Assembly (NCBI RefSeq): GCF_900637195.1
Contig: NZ_LR134356.1
Span: forward strand, 4,092,001 to 4,156,000
Origin: Mycolicibacterium aurum
GTDB taxonomy: Bacteria > Actinomycetota > Actinomycetes > Mycobacteriales > Mycobacteriaceae
Length of the DNA stretch: 64,000 nucleotides
Direction of reading: 5' to 3'
A program made the position numbers and the translations under genes. This document shows, piece by piece, positions 28,301 to 36,634 of the stretch. Every line of letters starts with the position of its first letter. Within the stretch, counting starts at the first letter, position 1. Under the pieces are notes generated by a model. The model worked only from the letters and a program-made list of their open reading frames with translations. It was not told the origin of the DNA and did no database searches.

Positions 28301-31300
28301 ACCAGGGTCAGACCGGGTGCCAGCGGTGCGCCGAACGTCGCGGTGACCCCGGTGTGGTCGGCGACCTTCTCCGGATCCCATTCGACGGTGACGCTGACAG
28401 AACCGTTGCCGTCAACGGTCGGAAGCGATTCCGGGCCTTCCACTCCTGCGGCGATCGCGAGTACCGCCCGCATCGCCTTCGAGGCGTCCTCGACGGTGAC
28501 GATCGGCATGCCGCCGTCAACGGTGGTCGAGGGCAGCGTGAAGCGGATGTCGATCCAGATGTCGGACAGCGGGACGCTCAACGTCACGCTCTTGTCCGCG
28601 GCGAGCTCCAGGCGCGCGCCCGTGTTCGGATGCGTCGCGCTGGGCTTGCCGGGGACGTCGTTGACCTGCCACTCGCCGGGCTCGCCGATGCGATGCACGG
28701 GGTTGATGGCAGTGCGTCCGGCCCACAGCACGTCGGGCGAATCGAGCACGACGGCCAGCGGGCCGCTGACGTCGGCGCGAGCCTGCCTGCGAGACACCAC
28801 CGACGCCGGCTGGGCGCCGGAGGCGAGCACGCGGTCGACGATCGCCTGCTCGAAGCGGTCCAGCAGCTCACCCACCGGCTCGTCGACGCGGGTGATACCC
28901 GCGACGGCCTGCGTCCCGGGGATGATGCACACCTGATCGGCGGTGTAGCGGGCGTCGTGCGCCTGCCACAGCGAGTCACTCCGCCACCAGCGGCGTACGT
29001 CCTTGTCGACGACGGGGACGAAGTTCACCGGCTTGCCCGGCTTCTTGCACAGGGTCACGAAGAACGGCACGTCGGCCGGATGCAGCTTCACGGTCTCGGC
29101 GTCCGGGTAGCGGGCCACCAGCATGGCCACGGCCTGGTCCGGATGCTCCATCAGCGCCTGCCCCTCCGCGCCGGCGAAGAGGGATTCGATGGGCCCGAAG
29201 TCCTGCTCGTTCAGACGTGCCTCGGCGCGCCTGAGCATGTCGTCGAAGCGCTCACGCCAGGTGTCGGCCAGCCACGGGCTGCCCGGCGCGGCCGTGTCCG
29301 CGGTGCTGTCGCCATCGCCGATGGCGAGCTCGATGTAGCGCTGCAGCCACTGCAGGTAGGTCATGTCGGCAACGTCGCCGAAGTACGGCTTGGCGGTGTC
29401 GGCCATCGCGGCGATGATCTCGGCGCGCCGCTCCGCAACAGCGTCGGCATCGCCGGCGACCTCGTCGAGCAGCCGGCCACACCGCGATGCGGCGTTGTCG
29501 ATCTCGTGGATGTCGGCGCCCAGCTGGCTGCGGCCGCTCGCCATGCCGTTGATGGCGTTCCCCGCGCCGACCCAGGTGTCGGTGCCAGTGGTATCCACCA
29601 GCAGCTGCTTGACCGCCGGTGACGTGGTGGCCTCCAGCGTGGCCATCGCCGCGGTGCCCACCAGGATGCCGTCCACCGGCATCTCGGGGAACCCGTAGGC
29701 CGTGGCCCACTCGCCGGACAGGTACTCGGCGGCGCGCTCCGGAGTACCGATGCCGCCACCGACGCAGATGGTGACGTTGGCGTACTTACGCAGCTCGCCG
29801 TAGGTGCTCAGCAGCAGATCGTCCAGGTCCTCCCACGAATGGTGTCCGCCTGCGCGGCCGCCCTCGATGTGGACGATGACGTCACGGTCGGGCACCTCGG
29901 CGGCGATCTTGATGACCGATTTGATCTGGTCGATCGTGCCGGGCTTGAAGCAGACGTGGCTGATGCCGACGGTGTGCAGCTCCTCGATCAGGTCCACGGC
30001 CTCGTCGAGATCGGGGATGCCCGCGGTGACGACGAGTCCGTCGATCGGCGCGCCGGACTGGCGTGCCTTCTGCACCAGGCGCTTGCCACCGACCTGCAGC
30101 TTCCACAGGTAGGGGTCGAGAAACAGCGAGTTGAACTGAACTGCACGGCCGGGCTCCAGGAGCTCGACCAGTTCTTGTATGCGGCCGTCGAAGATCTCCT
30201 CGGTGACCTGGCCGCCGCCGGCGAGCTCGGCCCAGTGGCCGGCGTTGGCCGCAGCAGCCACGATCTTGGCGTCCACCGTCGTCGGCGTCATGCCGGCGAG
30301 CAGGATCGGCGAGCGGCCGGTGAGGCGGGTGAACTTCGTGGAGGCCTTGACCGAGCCGTCGGGCAGCGAGATGGGCTGCGGCGCGTAGCTGGACCAGGCG
30401 GGTGCCACCGCGGGAGCGGCACCGACGGTGAACAGGCTGCGCTGGCCCGCGCGGGTGGCGGCGGGCACGATGCCGATGCCGAGGCCGCGGATCACGGGCG
30501 CGGTCAACCGGGTCACGGTGTCACTGGGTCCGAGGTCGACGATCCACTTGGCGCCGGTGGCGGCCAGTTCCTCGACTTCGGCCACCCAGTCGACCGGCTT
30601 GACGTAGATCGTCTCGGCCAGTTCGCGCGTGAGGTCACGGTCCAGGCCCGTGCGGGCGGCCCACTCGTTCACGAGGTCCACACCCGCCGCCAGGCGGGGG
30701 GTGTGGAACCCGACCTCGACGTTGAGCTGGTTGAAGACCGGGCGGAAGATCGCGCCGCCGCGGGTCTTGTTCTTGCGCTCGGCCTCTTCCTTCTCGGTGA
30801 TCTTCTCGCAGTACAGCTCGAAGCGGGCCAGCTGCTCGGGGGTGCCGGTGATGACCACGGAGCGGCGACCGTTGCGGATCGACAGCGCAGGCGGCAACAC
30901 GGTGCGCACGTCCTGGGCGAACTCGTCGAGCAGCTCTGCCATCCGGGCGGGATCGACGTTGAGGACGGACACCATCGGCGCCTTGTCGCCGCGGCCGACC
31001 ATGCCGCAGCGGCGTGAGACGAGCGAGCCGGCCGCCCCGATCAACTGACCGATGGCGAGCAGTTCGACGTCCCTGGTGCCCTGGGCCTTCAACGACTCCA
31101 CGGCGGTGACGCCCTGAGAATGACCGGCGATGGCGACGGGAGGATGGCCGTCGAGATCGAGGCCCTGACGCTTGAGGGCGCGCTGCGCGGCCATCTGGGT
31201 CAACAGGATGCCCGGGCCGGAGATGGCGGCGGTGGTGAGATCCTTGACGGCAGGCAACGGCTCGTCGGCGGCGAGTGCGCGGATCCACTTCATCGGCTCG

Positions 31301-31581
31301 AAGCCGATCGGGCGCACCACGACCAGTTCGCGTGCCAACGGCTCGAGCAGCAGTTCGGCCTCAGCGACCAGCTGGCTGATCTCGGACTCGATCCCGGCCG
31401 AGTTCACCAGTTCCTCGAGGTTCTCCAACCAGGCGCCGCCCTGACCGCCGAAGGCCACCGCATAGGGCTCGCCGGCGTGCAGACGATCGACGAGAGCGTG
31501 CGTTCCCGTCAGGGGTTCGAAATCCTGATCCTGCTGGCGGTTGGAGCCGGTGGTCGCACGGTGCTGGTCGTTGATCGTCAC
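22324..31581 (-). CDS. fas: Type I multifunctional fatty acid synthase
   Basis: 3085 residues, with domains in the actinobacterial FAS-I order. Approximate landmarks: acyltransferase GHSQG Ser155; enoyl reductase around 430 (AGMTPTT); dehydratase HNPIHTD about 1243; malonyl/palmitoyl transferase GHSVGEY about 1448; ACP about 1820 (Ser in TDGASSRRN); ketoreductase GASKGS about 2138; ketosynthase Cys in ACATAAVS about 2737 and His in GHAKGG beyond. An Ala/Pro/Glu-rich linker precedes the ACP. It makes C16-C26 acyl-CoAs for phospholipids and mycolate synthesis. GTG 31581 is chosen because homology begins there and GAGGAG sits 9 bases upstream; the frame extends to 31803. Confidence 0.97.
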   Translation of the reverse strand: MTINDQHRATTGSNRQQDQDFEPLTGTHALVDRLHAGEPYAVAFGGQGGAWLENLEELVNSAGIESEISQLVAEAELLLEPLARELVVVRPIGFEPMKWIRALAADEPLPAVKDLTTAAISGPGILLTQMAAQRALKRQGLDLDGHPPVAIAGHSQGVTAVESLKAQGTRDVELLAIGQLIGAAGSLVSRRCGMVGRGDKAPMVSVLNVDPARMAELLDEFAQDVRTVLPPALSIRNGRRSVVITGTPEQLARFELYCEKITEKEEAERKNKTRGGAIFRPVFNQLNVEVGFHTPRLAAGVDLVNEWAARTGLDRDLTRELAETIYVKPVDWVAEVEELAATGAKWIVDLGPSDTVTRLTAPVIRGLGIGIVPAATRAGQRSLFTVGAAPAVAPAWSSYAPQPISLPDGSVKASTKFTRLTGRSPILLAGMTPTTVDAKIVAAAANAGHWAELAGGGQVTEEIFDGRIQELVELLEPGRAVQFNSLFLDPYLWKLQVGGKRLVQKARQSGAPIDGLVVTAGIPDLDEAVDLIEELHTVGISHVCFKPGTIDQIKSVIKIAAEVPDRDVIVHIEGGRAGGHHSWEDLDDLLLSTYGELRKYANVTICVGGGIGTPERAAEYLSGEWATAYGFPEMPVDGILVGTAAMATLEATTSPAVKQLLVDTTGTDTWVGAGNAINGMASGRSQLGADIHEIDNAASRCGRLLDEVAGDADAVAERRAEIIAAMADTAKPYFGDVADMTYLQWLQRYIELAIGDGDSTADTAAPGSPWLADTWRERFDDMLRRAEARLNEQDFGPIESLFAGAEGQALMEHPDQAVAMLVARYPDAETVKLHPADVPFFVTLCKKPGKPVNFVPVVDKDVRRWWRSDSLWQAHDARYTADQVCIIPGTQAVAGITRVDEPVGELLDRFEQAIVDRVLASGAQPASVVSRRQARADVSGPLAVVLDSPDVLWAGRTAINPVHRIGEPGEWQVNDVPGKPSATHPNTGARLELAADKSVTLSVPLSDIWIDIRFTLPSTTVDGGMPIVTVEDASKAMRAVLAIAAGVEGPESLPTVDGNGSVSVTVEWDPEKVADHTGVTATFGAPLAPGLTLVPDALVGLCWPAVFSAIGSALTDDGFPVIEGLLSLVHLDHAAHLLQSMPATKSDLTVTATALAAVDTEVGRVVPVTVTITGSDGAELATLEERFAIRGRTGPAELADPVRAGGAITDNATDTPRRRRRDVVVTAPVDMSAFAVVSGDHNPIHTDRAAALLAGLKKPIVHGMWLSAAAQHAVTATDGRATPPARLVGWTSRFLGMVLPGDEIEFRVDRVGIDRGAEIIEVSAKVGGELVMAATAQLAAPKTVYAFPGQGIQSKGMGMDVRARSKAARKVWDSADKFTRETLGFSVLHVVRDNPTSLIASGVHYHHPEGVLYLTQFTQVAMATVAAAQVAEMREQGAFVEGAIACGHSVGEYTALACVSGVYQLEALLEVVFHRGSKMHDIVPRDAQGRSNYRLAAIRPSQIDLDDNDVTDFVAEIAERTGEFLQIVNFNLRGSQYAIAGTVRGLEELEAEVERRRELSGGKRSFILVPGIDVPFHSEVLRVGVADFRRSLERVMPTDADPELLIGKYIPNLVPRPFTLDRDFIQEIRDLVPAEPLDEILADYDTWRNERPRELMRKVVIELLAWQFASPVRWIETQDLLFIEEAAGGLGIERFVEIGVKSAPTVAGLATNTLKLPEYSHNTTEVLNAERDAAVLFATDTDPEPEVDEVVEDSAPAAEAAPAAAAAPAAPAPAAAPSGGPRPDDLTFDAADATTALIALSAKIRIDQIEALDSIESITDGASSRRNQMLVDLGSELNLGAIDGAAEADLAGLKGQVTKLARTYKPFGPVLSDAINDQLRTVFGPSGKRPAYIAERVKKTWELGDGWVKHATVEVALGTREGTSVRGGALGGLHDGALADAASVDKAIDAAVAAVGARRGVPVSMPSAAGGGGGVVDSAALGEFAEKVTGPDGVLANAARTILDQLGLSRPVTTPEPSADAELIDLVTAELGSDWPRLVAPSFDGRKAVLFDDRWASAREDLVKIWLMDEGDIEADWPRLSERFEGTGHVVGTQATYWQGKALAAGRTVHASLYARAAAGAENPGTGRYSEEVAVVTGASKGSIAASVVAQLLDGGATVVATTSKLDDSRLGFYRQLYRDNARFGAQLWVLPANMASYNDIDALVEWVGTEQTESLGPKSIHLKDALTPTLLFPFAAPRVGGDLSEAGSRSEMEMKVLLWAVQRLIGGLSHISADRDIAARLHVVLPGSPNRGMFGGDGAYGESKAALDAVVSRWKAETSWAQRVSLAHALIGWTRGTGLMGHNDVIVDAVEEAGVTTYSTEQMAAMLLDLCDVETKVAAAREPVQADLTGGLAEANLDLSELAAKARENAAAPVDEVEDEETADHTIAALPSPPRPATPAPAPEWADLDVDPADLVVIVGGAELGPYGSSRTRFEMEVDNELSAAGVLELAWTTGLIKWEDDPQPGWYDTESGDLVQEADLVEKYHDVVVERVGIREFVGDAAIDPDHSAPLLVSVFLDKDFSFVVSSEADARAFVEFDPEHTVISPVPDSADWTVTRKAGTEIRVPRKSKLSRTVGAQIPTGFDPQVWGITPDMANSIDRVALWNLVATVDAFLSAGFSPTELMRWVHPSLVASTQGTGMGGLTSMQTMFHGNLLDKNKPNDILQETLPNVVAAHVIQSYVGSYGSMIHPVGACATAAVSLEEGLDKIRLGKAELVVTGGYDDLTLEAVIGFGDMSATADTEVMRAKGISDARFSRANDRRRLGFVEAQGGGTILLARGDLALRMGLPVLAVVAYAQSYGDGVHTSIPAPGLGALGAGRGGRESVLAKSLNKLGVGADDIAVISKHDTSTLANDPNEQELHERLADSLGRSDGAPLFIVSQKSLTGHAKGGAAVFQTMGLCQILRDGVIPPNRSLDCVDEELATSAHFVWPRETLRMGDKYPLKAGLVTSLGFGHVSGLIALVHPQAFMAALSPEQRETYAAQAQERSLAGQRRLASAIAGGRPMYERPDGRRFDQEHPEKVQEAAMLLDASSRLGEDGAYQR

Positions 31582-32100
31582 GTCGCGTGTTCTCCTCAAG
31601 TTCTTCTGTGGCGCTGTCATCGCGCTGTCATCGCTCTTCGTGGGCTGTCGTGGGTGCTGGCCTGCACTCCTGCGGGGACCATGCGATTCGGCGTCGAATC
31701 CGGCTGGTCCGCCCGCGTGCACTCGGCGTCTGCGAAGAGCCGCGGCGGACACTCCAGCCGTACTAAGAGTGTCATAAGAGACCGCACAAGTTTCCCGCCC
31801 CAAATGGTTACTGGCGAGTTCTACGCACGGGTAACACGTCGCTGCATAACGTGCGGTTCTCGGGCGCGTTAACCCTTCCGGGACAAACGTCCTGCATGCG
31901 GGTGGTTACGGTCGAGTAGATGAGAAGCGCAGTTCAAAGCAGTATTGTTACACAATCGTTATCTGACAAATCTGGTTCTCAAGTCGCGTCGCACCGAAAT
32001 CCGCAGAGGCGACAAGATCGGAATATGTGTCTTGTCAGCTGTTCGCTTCCCGGACACGAGTTTGCTGGGAAACTTACTGATCAGTAAGTCCGGCCGGCCC
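31582..32100. promoter_or_regulatory. fas upstream control region
   Basis: 519 bases without a convincing gene, between fas (transcribed left) and the Rv2525c-like gene. On the minus strand TTGTGC and TTAGTA, 17 bases apart (within about 31758-31788), form a possible fas promoter. GGTTAC/GTAAC half-sites recur at 31806-31811, 31830-31835 and 31904-31909. In mycobacteria fas-acpS is controlled by the TetR-type activator FasR through inverted repeats upstream of fas; which of these motifs it would bind is not decided here. An 18-bp palindrome near the right end is listed separately. Confidence 0.5.
32072..32089. promoter_or_regulatory. Perfect 18-bp palindrome, orphan operator candidate
   Basis: ACTTACTGATCAGTAAGT is fully self-complementary and has no T run, so it is more like a TetR-type operator than a terminator. 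It lies 11 bases downstream of the Rv2525c-like stop and about 490 bases upstream of fas. Confidence 0.6.
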
Positions 32101-32850
32101 TCAGTCCCACTGCCCGAACGCCGGCTTGAGAATGTGGTTGATGTCGACGCCGATACCGGCCACGGTGCGTGCGTCGATCTCGACCTGGTGCAGGTGGGCG
32201 GCGGGGTGCGCCACCCGCCCCGGCGAGCCCCAGTTGTGCTGCCAGAAATAGGAGCCGAGCCCGTCCTGGAGTGCCCACTCGATCGTCTTGGAGTTCGCGT
32301 ACACCCCTACACGCTGATGTCCGAGGACCCGCTCCCAGCCACGCAGGTACGGCGCCACCTGCCGCGTGTACTGCTCGAAAGTGGGGTCGTCGTCGATCGA
32401 CGCGTAGACCGGCGCGCCGACCGGCCCGCCTGCAGCGATGTGCAACTGCCAGCCCCGCTGCGCATGCTGGATACCGGCGGCCTCTCCCGCCAGCCAGTCG
32501 GCGGTGTCGGCCTTGCCGAACTGGTAGCAGGACACGATCTTCATGCCGCCCTGATAGAGGTCGCGCGCCTCGGCCAACACGATCGGCTTGCCGAGCATCC
32601 AGGCGCCGCCCGGTCGCCGATCGGACACATACCGGATGGCACCGAGAGCGCCCGCGGCGCGCAGATCGGCGGCGCTGAGCACGCCCGCGGCGTAGTCGAG
32701 CAGGATGCCGAGCGGAGCCGCGGACGCCGTCGCAGTGACCGCCGCTGGTCCGACACCGGCGGACAGAGCACCCAATCCCAGGACGGCAGGGGTTGCGGCG
32801 GCGGCGTACTTGAGCACGGATCGCCGCGACGTCTGACGAGCGCGGGACAC
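32101..32850 (-). CDS. Tat-exported DUF1906 glycoside-hydrolase-like protein (Rv2525c-like)
   Basis: A 249-residue protein with a twin-arginine signal (TSRRSVLKYAAAATPAVLGLGAL, cleavage near residue 45, ASA-AP). The mature DUF1906 domain (about 46-249) is a TIM-barrel related to glycoside hydrolase family 25-like proteins. Acidic residues in ILLDYAAG and ASIDDDP are at expected site strands. In M. tuberculosis Rv2525c is a Tat substrate linked to cell-wall biology; its substrate is unknown. Confidence 0.88.
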   Translation of the reverse strand: MSRARQTSRRSVLKYAAAATPAVLGLGALSAGVGPAAVTATASAAPLGILLDYAAGVLSAADLRAAGALGAIRYVSDRRPGGAWMLGKPIVLAEARDLYQGGMKIVSCYQFGKADTADWLAGEAAGIQHAQRGWQLHIAAGGPVGAPVYASIDDDPTFEQYTRQVAPYLRGWERVLGHQRVGVYANSKTIEWALQDGLGSYFWQHNWGSPGRVAHPAAHLHQVEIDARTVAGIGVDINHILKPAFGQWD

Positions 32851-32939
32851 GTGCCACAGGCTACGACAACAACATCAGTTATCACGCCAACGCCACTGGT
32901 CACATCGGTACCAGAATTGCCGGGGCTGCCGGCGCTGGA

Positions 32940-33677
32940 TCACGCGCCGCGTTTGGGTTCCCACTCGCCGCCGAGCAGGATGCCCGCGGTGTAGCCCGAC
33001 GCCGACTCCACCATGTGGCGCCGAGTCGCTTCGTCGAAGCGGGCGGCGATGACCGCCTCGCCCAGCGCGCGATAGTCCTGCACCACCTGCTTGATCTCGT
33101 CCATCTCCTCAGGCCTCGGCAGATAGTCGGCCCCTACGCGGGCCTGGTACAGCTCGACGAGGCTGGCGACGAACGCCTGAGCGAGGTCATCGACCGAATT
33201 CTCGGTTGCTTCGACGAACCGCAACAGCGCACGCACGTACAAGAGCTGATCGGGCGACCTGTCGAGAATGTCGGCGGCTGCACTGTCGAGCATCATCACC
33301 CTGCCGCCCACGACCTCCGCCATTCCGTACTCGACGAGTTGGCGGACCTCGTCACAATCCGGGTCGAGCGCGACGGCCGTGCTGTGGTTCGGCGGCTCCT
33401 TCGCCGGGCCCAGCACCGCCCTCTGCAAACCGAGGATGTCGGCCAGATCGGCGCCCTGGCGCATGCTCGCGAAGAACTCCGCGATGTGCGCCGAGTTGTA
33501 ACCCTTGCGCAGCAGTTGACTGATGGTGTTGAGCTGGGACAGGTGGTAGTCGTCGTACAACGCAGTCCGGCCCACCCGGCGGGGCGCGTCCAGCAGCCCC
33601 CGCTCTCGGTAGGCCCTGATGTTGCGGGCGCTGATGCCAGAGGCCCGGGCGAGGTCTTCCAGGCGATACTCAGCCAC
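32940..33677 (-). CDS. MerR family transcriptional regulator
   Basis: A 245-residue protein. An N-terminal winged HTH (VAEYRLEDLARASGISARNIRAYRERGLLDAPRR...LYDDYHLSQLNTI) is followed by a long helical C-terminal region (about 80-245) with no recognisable ligand motif. Start GTG 33677 places the HTH at the N-terminus as the family requires; the frame runs to 33995 but the extension has no coding character. The divergent MFS gene begins 351 bases away and is a natural target. Confidence 0.8.
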   Translation of the reverse strand: MAEYRLEDLARASGISARNIRAYRERGLLDAPRRVGRTALYDDYHLSQLNTISQLLRKGYNSAHIAEFFASMRQGADLADILGLQRAVLGPAKEPPNHSTAVALDPDCDEVRQLVEYGMAEVVGGRVMMLDSAAADILDRSPDQLLYVRALLRFVEATENSVDDLAQAFVASLVELYQARVGADYLPRPEEMDEIKQVVQDYRALGEAVIAARFDEATRRHMVESASGYTAGILLGGEWEPKRGA

Positions 33678-34028
33678 ACGACCACCGCTTCGCCCGCGCA
33701 GCGCAGCGGGCAGGTCCGTTGCCGGGGCGGTACATGTGTCCACTCTAGCGGCATCCGGGGCAATTCGAGCGAAGTTTTTCGTTACATAATTCACAGCTAA
33801 TATGGGTGTAGGAATAGGGTTCTGCCAGTGCAAATAATGAGCACGTCGCTGCTTTTCTGACGCACCCGTGCATTTGTAGCCAACTTCCGCTTGCTTGCGC
33901 TGTTCACCTGCGGCGTGTCCCGCCTCACGTCGATTGGCGTGGGCGAGCCTCGGTGCGCGACCATGGAGTGGCACTGCTTCTCGATAGCAGGACATTAAGA
34001 CAAACTCGGTGAAGTGAGGGGTCCACGC
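33678..34028. other. Divergent intergenic region between MerR and MFS genes
   Basis: 351 bases with a locally AT-rich patch at about 33775-33835, unusual for this window. The patch contains a TATTAG/TTATGTAA-type stretch on the minus strand suited to a MerR-gene promoter. No clear long palindrome is seen. GTGAGGGG at 34014-34021 is the ribosome site of the MFS gene. Confidence 0.45.
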
Positions 34029-35285
34029 GTGCGTGCCTGGATCGTCTGGGCGACGGGGCTGCTCGCCTACATCGTCGCCGTGCTCGATCGCACCACGCTC
34101 GGGGTGTCCGGCCTCGCCGCCGCCGATCGATTCGCCGCGGGCCCCAGTCTGCTGTCGACGTTCGTCGTTCTGCAGGTAGTCGTGTACGCCGGCGCTCAGG
34201 TACCTGCCGGCCTATTGCTCGACCGGTACGGGTCCCGGGCGCTCATCGTGGCCGGGGCCGGGTTGATGGCGTCGGGCCAGCTGGCATTGGCATTCACCGA
34301 GTCGCTGCCCACAGCCATCGCGGCGCGCGCCGTGGTCGGCCTCGGCGACGCCGTCACCTTCATCTCTGTTCTGCGTCTCGTTCCCCACTGGTTCGCGCCG
34401 CGCCGCATTCCGCTGGTGACACAGCTGACCGGCATCTGCGGACAGCTGGGCCAGGTGTTGTCGGCGCTGCCGTTCCTGGCCATGCTGTCCGCGTCGGGCT
34501 GGTCGGTCGCGTATGCCTCTGCCGCGGCATTCGGAGTGCTGTCGATGGTGCTGTCCCTGCTCCTGGTCAAGAACACTCCCGACGGCACGGCTGCCACGTC
34601 GCAGGCCATGACGGTCCGCGAGACGCTGAACAGCGTCAAGACGGTGTGGTTGCGTCCGGGCACGCGATTGGGGTTCTTCACCCACATGGGCACTCAGTTC
34701 TCGATCACCGTGTTCGCGCTCATGTGGGGACTGCCGTACCTGACGGAAGCTCAGGGTCTCTCGCCCGGGATCGCCGGCGGCCTGCTGACCCTGTCGGTCG
34801 CCACCGCCATCGCCTCGGGCATCCTCATCGGACTCGTCACCGGGCGCTACCCGCACCGCCGGTCACGGATGGTCCTGCTGATCATCGCGAGTAATGCCCT
34901 GGTCTGGACGGTCGTCCTGGCCCTGAGCGGTCCGGCGCCGCTGTGGTTGCTGGTCGTGCTGATCATCGTGATCTCGGTCGGCGGCCCCGGGTCGATGGTC
35001 GGTTTCGACTTCGCCAGGACTTTCAATCCCCGCGCCACCCTCGGCACGGCGCAGGGCATGGTCAACATGGGCGGTTTCCTGGCGTCACTGCTGCTCATGC
35101 AGGCGATGGGAATGGTTATGGAAGCCGCGGGCGGCATCTCTTTCGAGTCGTTCCGGGTGGCCTGGGCGCTGCAGTACATCGTGTGGGTCGTCGCGGTCGT
35201 CGGCATCCTCATCACGCGCAGCAAGGCGCGCAGGCTGCTGCGGGAGGGCGACGACAGGATCCTGCTGGAAGGATTCAAGACCTGA
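34029..35285 (+). CDS. Major facilitator superfamily transporter
   Basis: A 418-residue protein with about 12 hydrophobic helices, the MFS motif PAGLLLDRYGSRALIVAGAG after helix 2 and a second copy-like loop (TGRYPHRRSRMVLL) in the C-half. GTG 34029 is chosen because GTGAGGGG lies 7 bases upstream; GTG 34014 is an in-frame alternative. The substrate is unknown. It is divergent from a MerR regulator. Confidence 0.85.
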   Translation: MRAWIVWATGLLAYIVAVLDRTTLGVSGLAAADRFAAGPSLLSTFVVLQVVVYAGAQVPAGLLLDRYGSRALIVAGAGLMASGQLALAFTESLPTAIAARAVVGLGDAVTFISVLRLVPHWFAPRRIPLVTQLTGICGQLGQVLSALPFLAMLSASGWSVAYASAAAFGVLSMVLSLLLVKNTPDGTAATSQAMTVRETLNSVKTVWLRPGTRLGFFTHMGTQFSITVFALMWGLPYLTEAQGLSPGIAGGLLTLSVATAIASGILIGLVTGRYPHRRSRMVLLIIASNALVWTVVLALSGPAPLWLLVVLIIVISVGGPGSMVGFDFARTFNPRATLGTAQGMVNMGGFLASLLLMQAMGMVMEAAGGISFESFRVAWALQYIVWVVAVVGILITRSKARRLLREGDDRILLEGFKT

Positions 35286-35294
35286 CCGACGGGT

Positions 35295-36551
35295 TCAGCG
35301 ACTGTACCGGGCAATCACCTCCGCCGCGTGCCGATGCCCGAACAGTTCGTGGCCGACGACGGATACGACAGGGGCCAACGTGACCACCAGCAGACAGTTC
35401 GCCATGGACAGCCCGTTGGCCGCCAGCAGCAGCGCGGTGCCCAGAAGTACCGCGGTGAGGACCAGCAACAGCACATGCAGGCGCGCGACCGTTCGCGCCA
35501 TCAGTGAATAAAGGACGTGCACCGTCAGGATGTAGACGCCCACCGGGATCACCACCGTAGCCACTGTGGCCACCGACGACAGCTCGGAATGGTGCTCGAT
35601 GTAATAGGCCGCCACGTGCAGCCCAGCGCCGGTCGCCACGATCGACGCGAACACCACGAGGTGCAGGTACCCGAACCCGAAGGACCGCTCACGACGAGCG
35701 TGCAGGATGTCGGCCTGGGGTAGGGCGAAGTAGGTCCACCACATACCGAACGTCAGACCTGCGCCGGCGACGGCGACGAACACTGCCTCGACCGACCAAC
35801 CCTGCTGACCCACGACCGCCGTCAGCGACGCGACGGTCCCGACCACCCCCTCGCCGAGCGCGATGATGGTGAACAGGCCGTACCGCTCCACGATGTGGTG
35901 GGCATGCCATGGGGTACCGCCCAGTTTTCTTTCCGCGATCACAGGGCCCACGACCTCGACGAGCACGAGCCCCACCACGATCGCGGCCGTGGCCGGCACA
36001 GAGGTGTGGATGAAGATCGCCACGATCCAGCCGATCTGGGCGAGCGTGATCCACAAGGCGTATGTCAGGCACGCTTTGCGCCGAGGTGGGTCCTGGGCTG
36101 CGGCCCGCAGCCACTGCGTGACCATCGCGATTCGCATCACCACGTACCCGGCCACCACCACGGTGTTGTCGACATGCCCGCCGTGCTCGATCGAGGCATA
36201 CATCTGCGGCAGCCCGAGCGCCAGAATCAGGACGCCGACCATCTGCAGCATGGTGGTCAGCCGGTAGACCCAGTCGTCGGTGTCATAGGCCGACGCAAAC
36301 CAACTGAAGTTGATCCAGGCCCAGCACACCGCGAACATCGCAAAGAAGAAGGCGGCCAAACCGGCGGCCACGTGGCCGGCCGCGAGCAGATGCGCGAACT
36401 CCGACGCGGCGACGCTGAACGCGACCACGAACGTCAGATCGAACAGCAACTCCAGCGGCGTGGCAGCCCGGCCCGGTTCGTGCGGGTCCCGGCCGGCCAT
36501 CTGCCGGATCCGATGCATGTGAGCGGCCGGCCGCTGCGGTAGTTCACTCAC
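35295..36551 (-). CDS. LtrA family (low temperature requirement protein A-like) membrane protein
   Basis: A 418-residue polytopic protein with the LtrA signature PLELLFDLTFVVAFS near residue 30 and about 10-12 membrane helices. HHIVERYGLFTIIALGEGVVG near the middle is also typical of the family. The biochemical function is not established. GTG 36551 (VSELPQRP) follows an AAAGGG ribosome-site-like stretch; the long upstream frame to 37046 is an antisense shadow of the ispD-like gene. Confidence 0.87.
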   Translation of the reverse strand: MSELPQRPAAHMHRIRQMAGRDPHEPGRAATPLELLFDLTFVVAFSVAASEFAHLLAAGHVAAGLAAFFFAMFAVCWAWINFSWFASAYDTDDWVYRLTTMLQMVGVLILALGLPQMYASIEHGGHVDNTVVVAGYVVMRIAMVTQWLRAAAQDPPRRKACLTYALWITLAQIGWIVAIFIHTSVPATAAIVVGLVLVEVVGPVIAERKLGGTPWHAHHIVERYGLFTIIALGEGVVGTVASLTAVVGQQGWSVEAVFVAVAGAGLTFGMWWTYFALPQADILHARRERSFGFGYLHLVVFASIVATGAGLHVAAYYIEHHSELSSVATVATVVIPVGVYILTVHVLYSLMARTVARLHVLLLVLTAVLLGTALLLAANGLSMANCLLVVTLAPVVSVVGHELFGHRHAAEVIARYSR

Positions 36552-36634
36552 CTGAAGACCCTTTCCGTCGTCGGGCAGAGCGTAGCCGCGCGGGATGGTC
36601 GCAGCTCCCGCGAGCGCCGGGATAGGGTGCGGAC

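Noticed and set aside
26419..29622. 1067-residue open frame on the plus strand
   Set aside because: It is wholly antisense to fas and mirrors its codon bias (His/Arg/Gly/Asp-rich, no domain); a G+C-driven shadow.
31806..31835. GGTTAC...GGTAAC as a defined FasR site
   Set aside because: The half-sites are short and 18 bases apart, and the known FasR sequence cannot be compared here; kept only as a remark on the fas upstream region.
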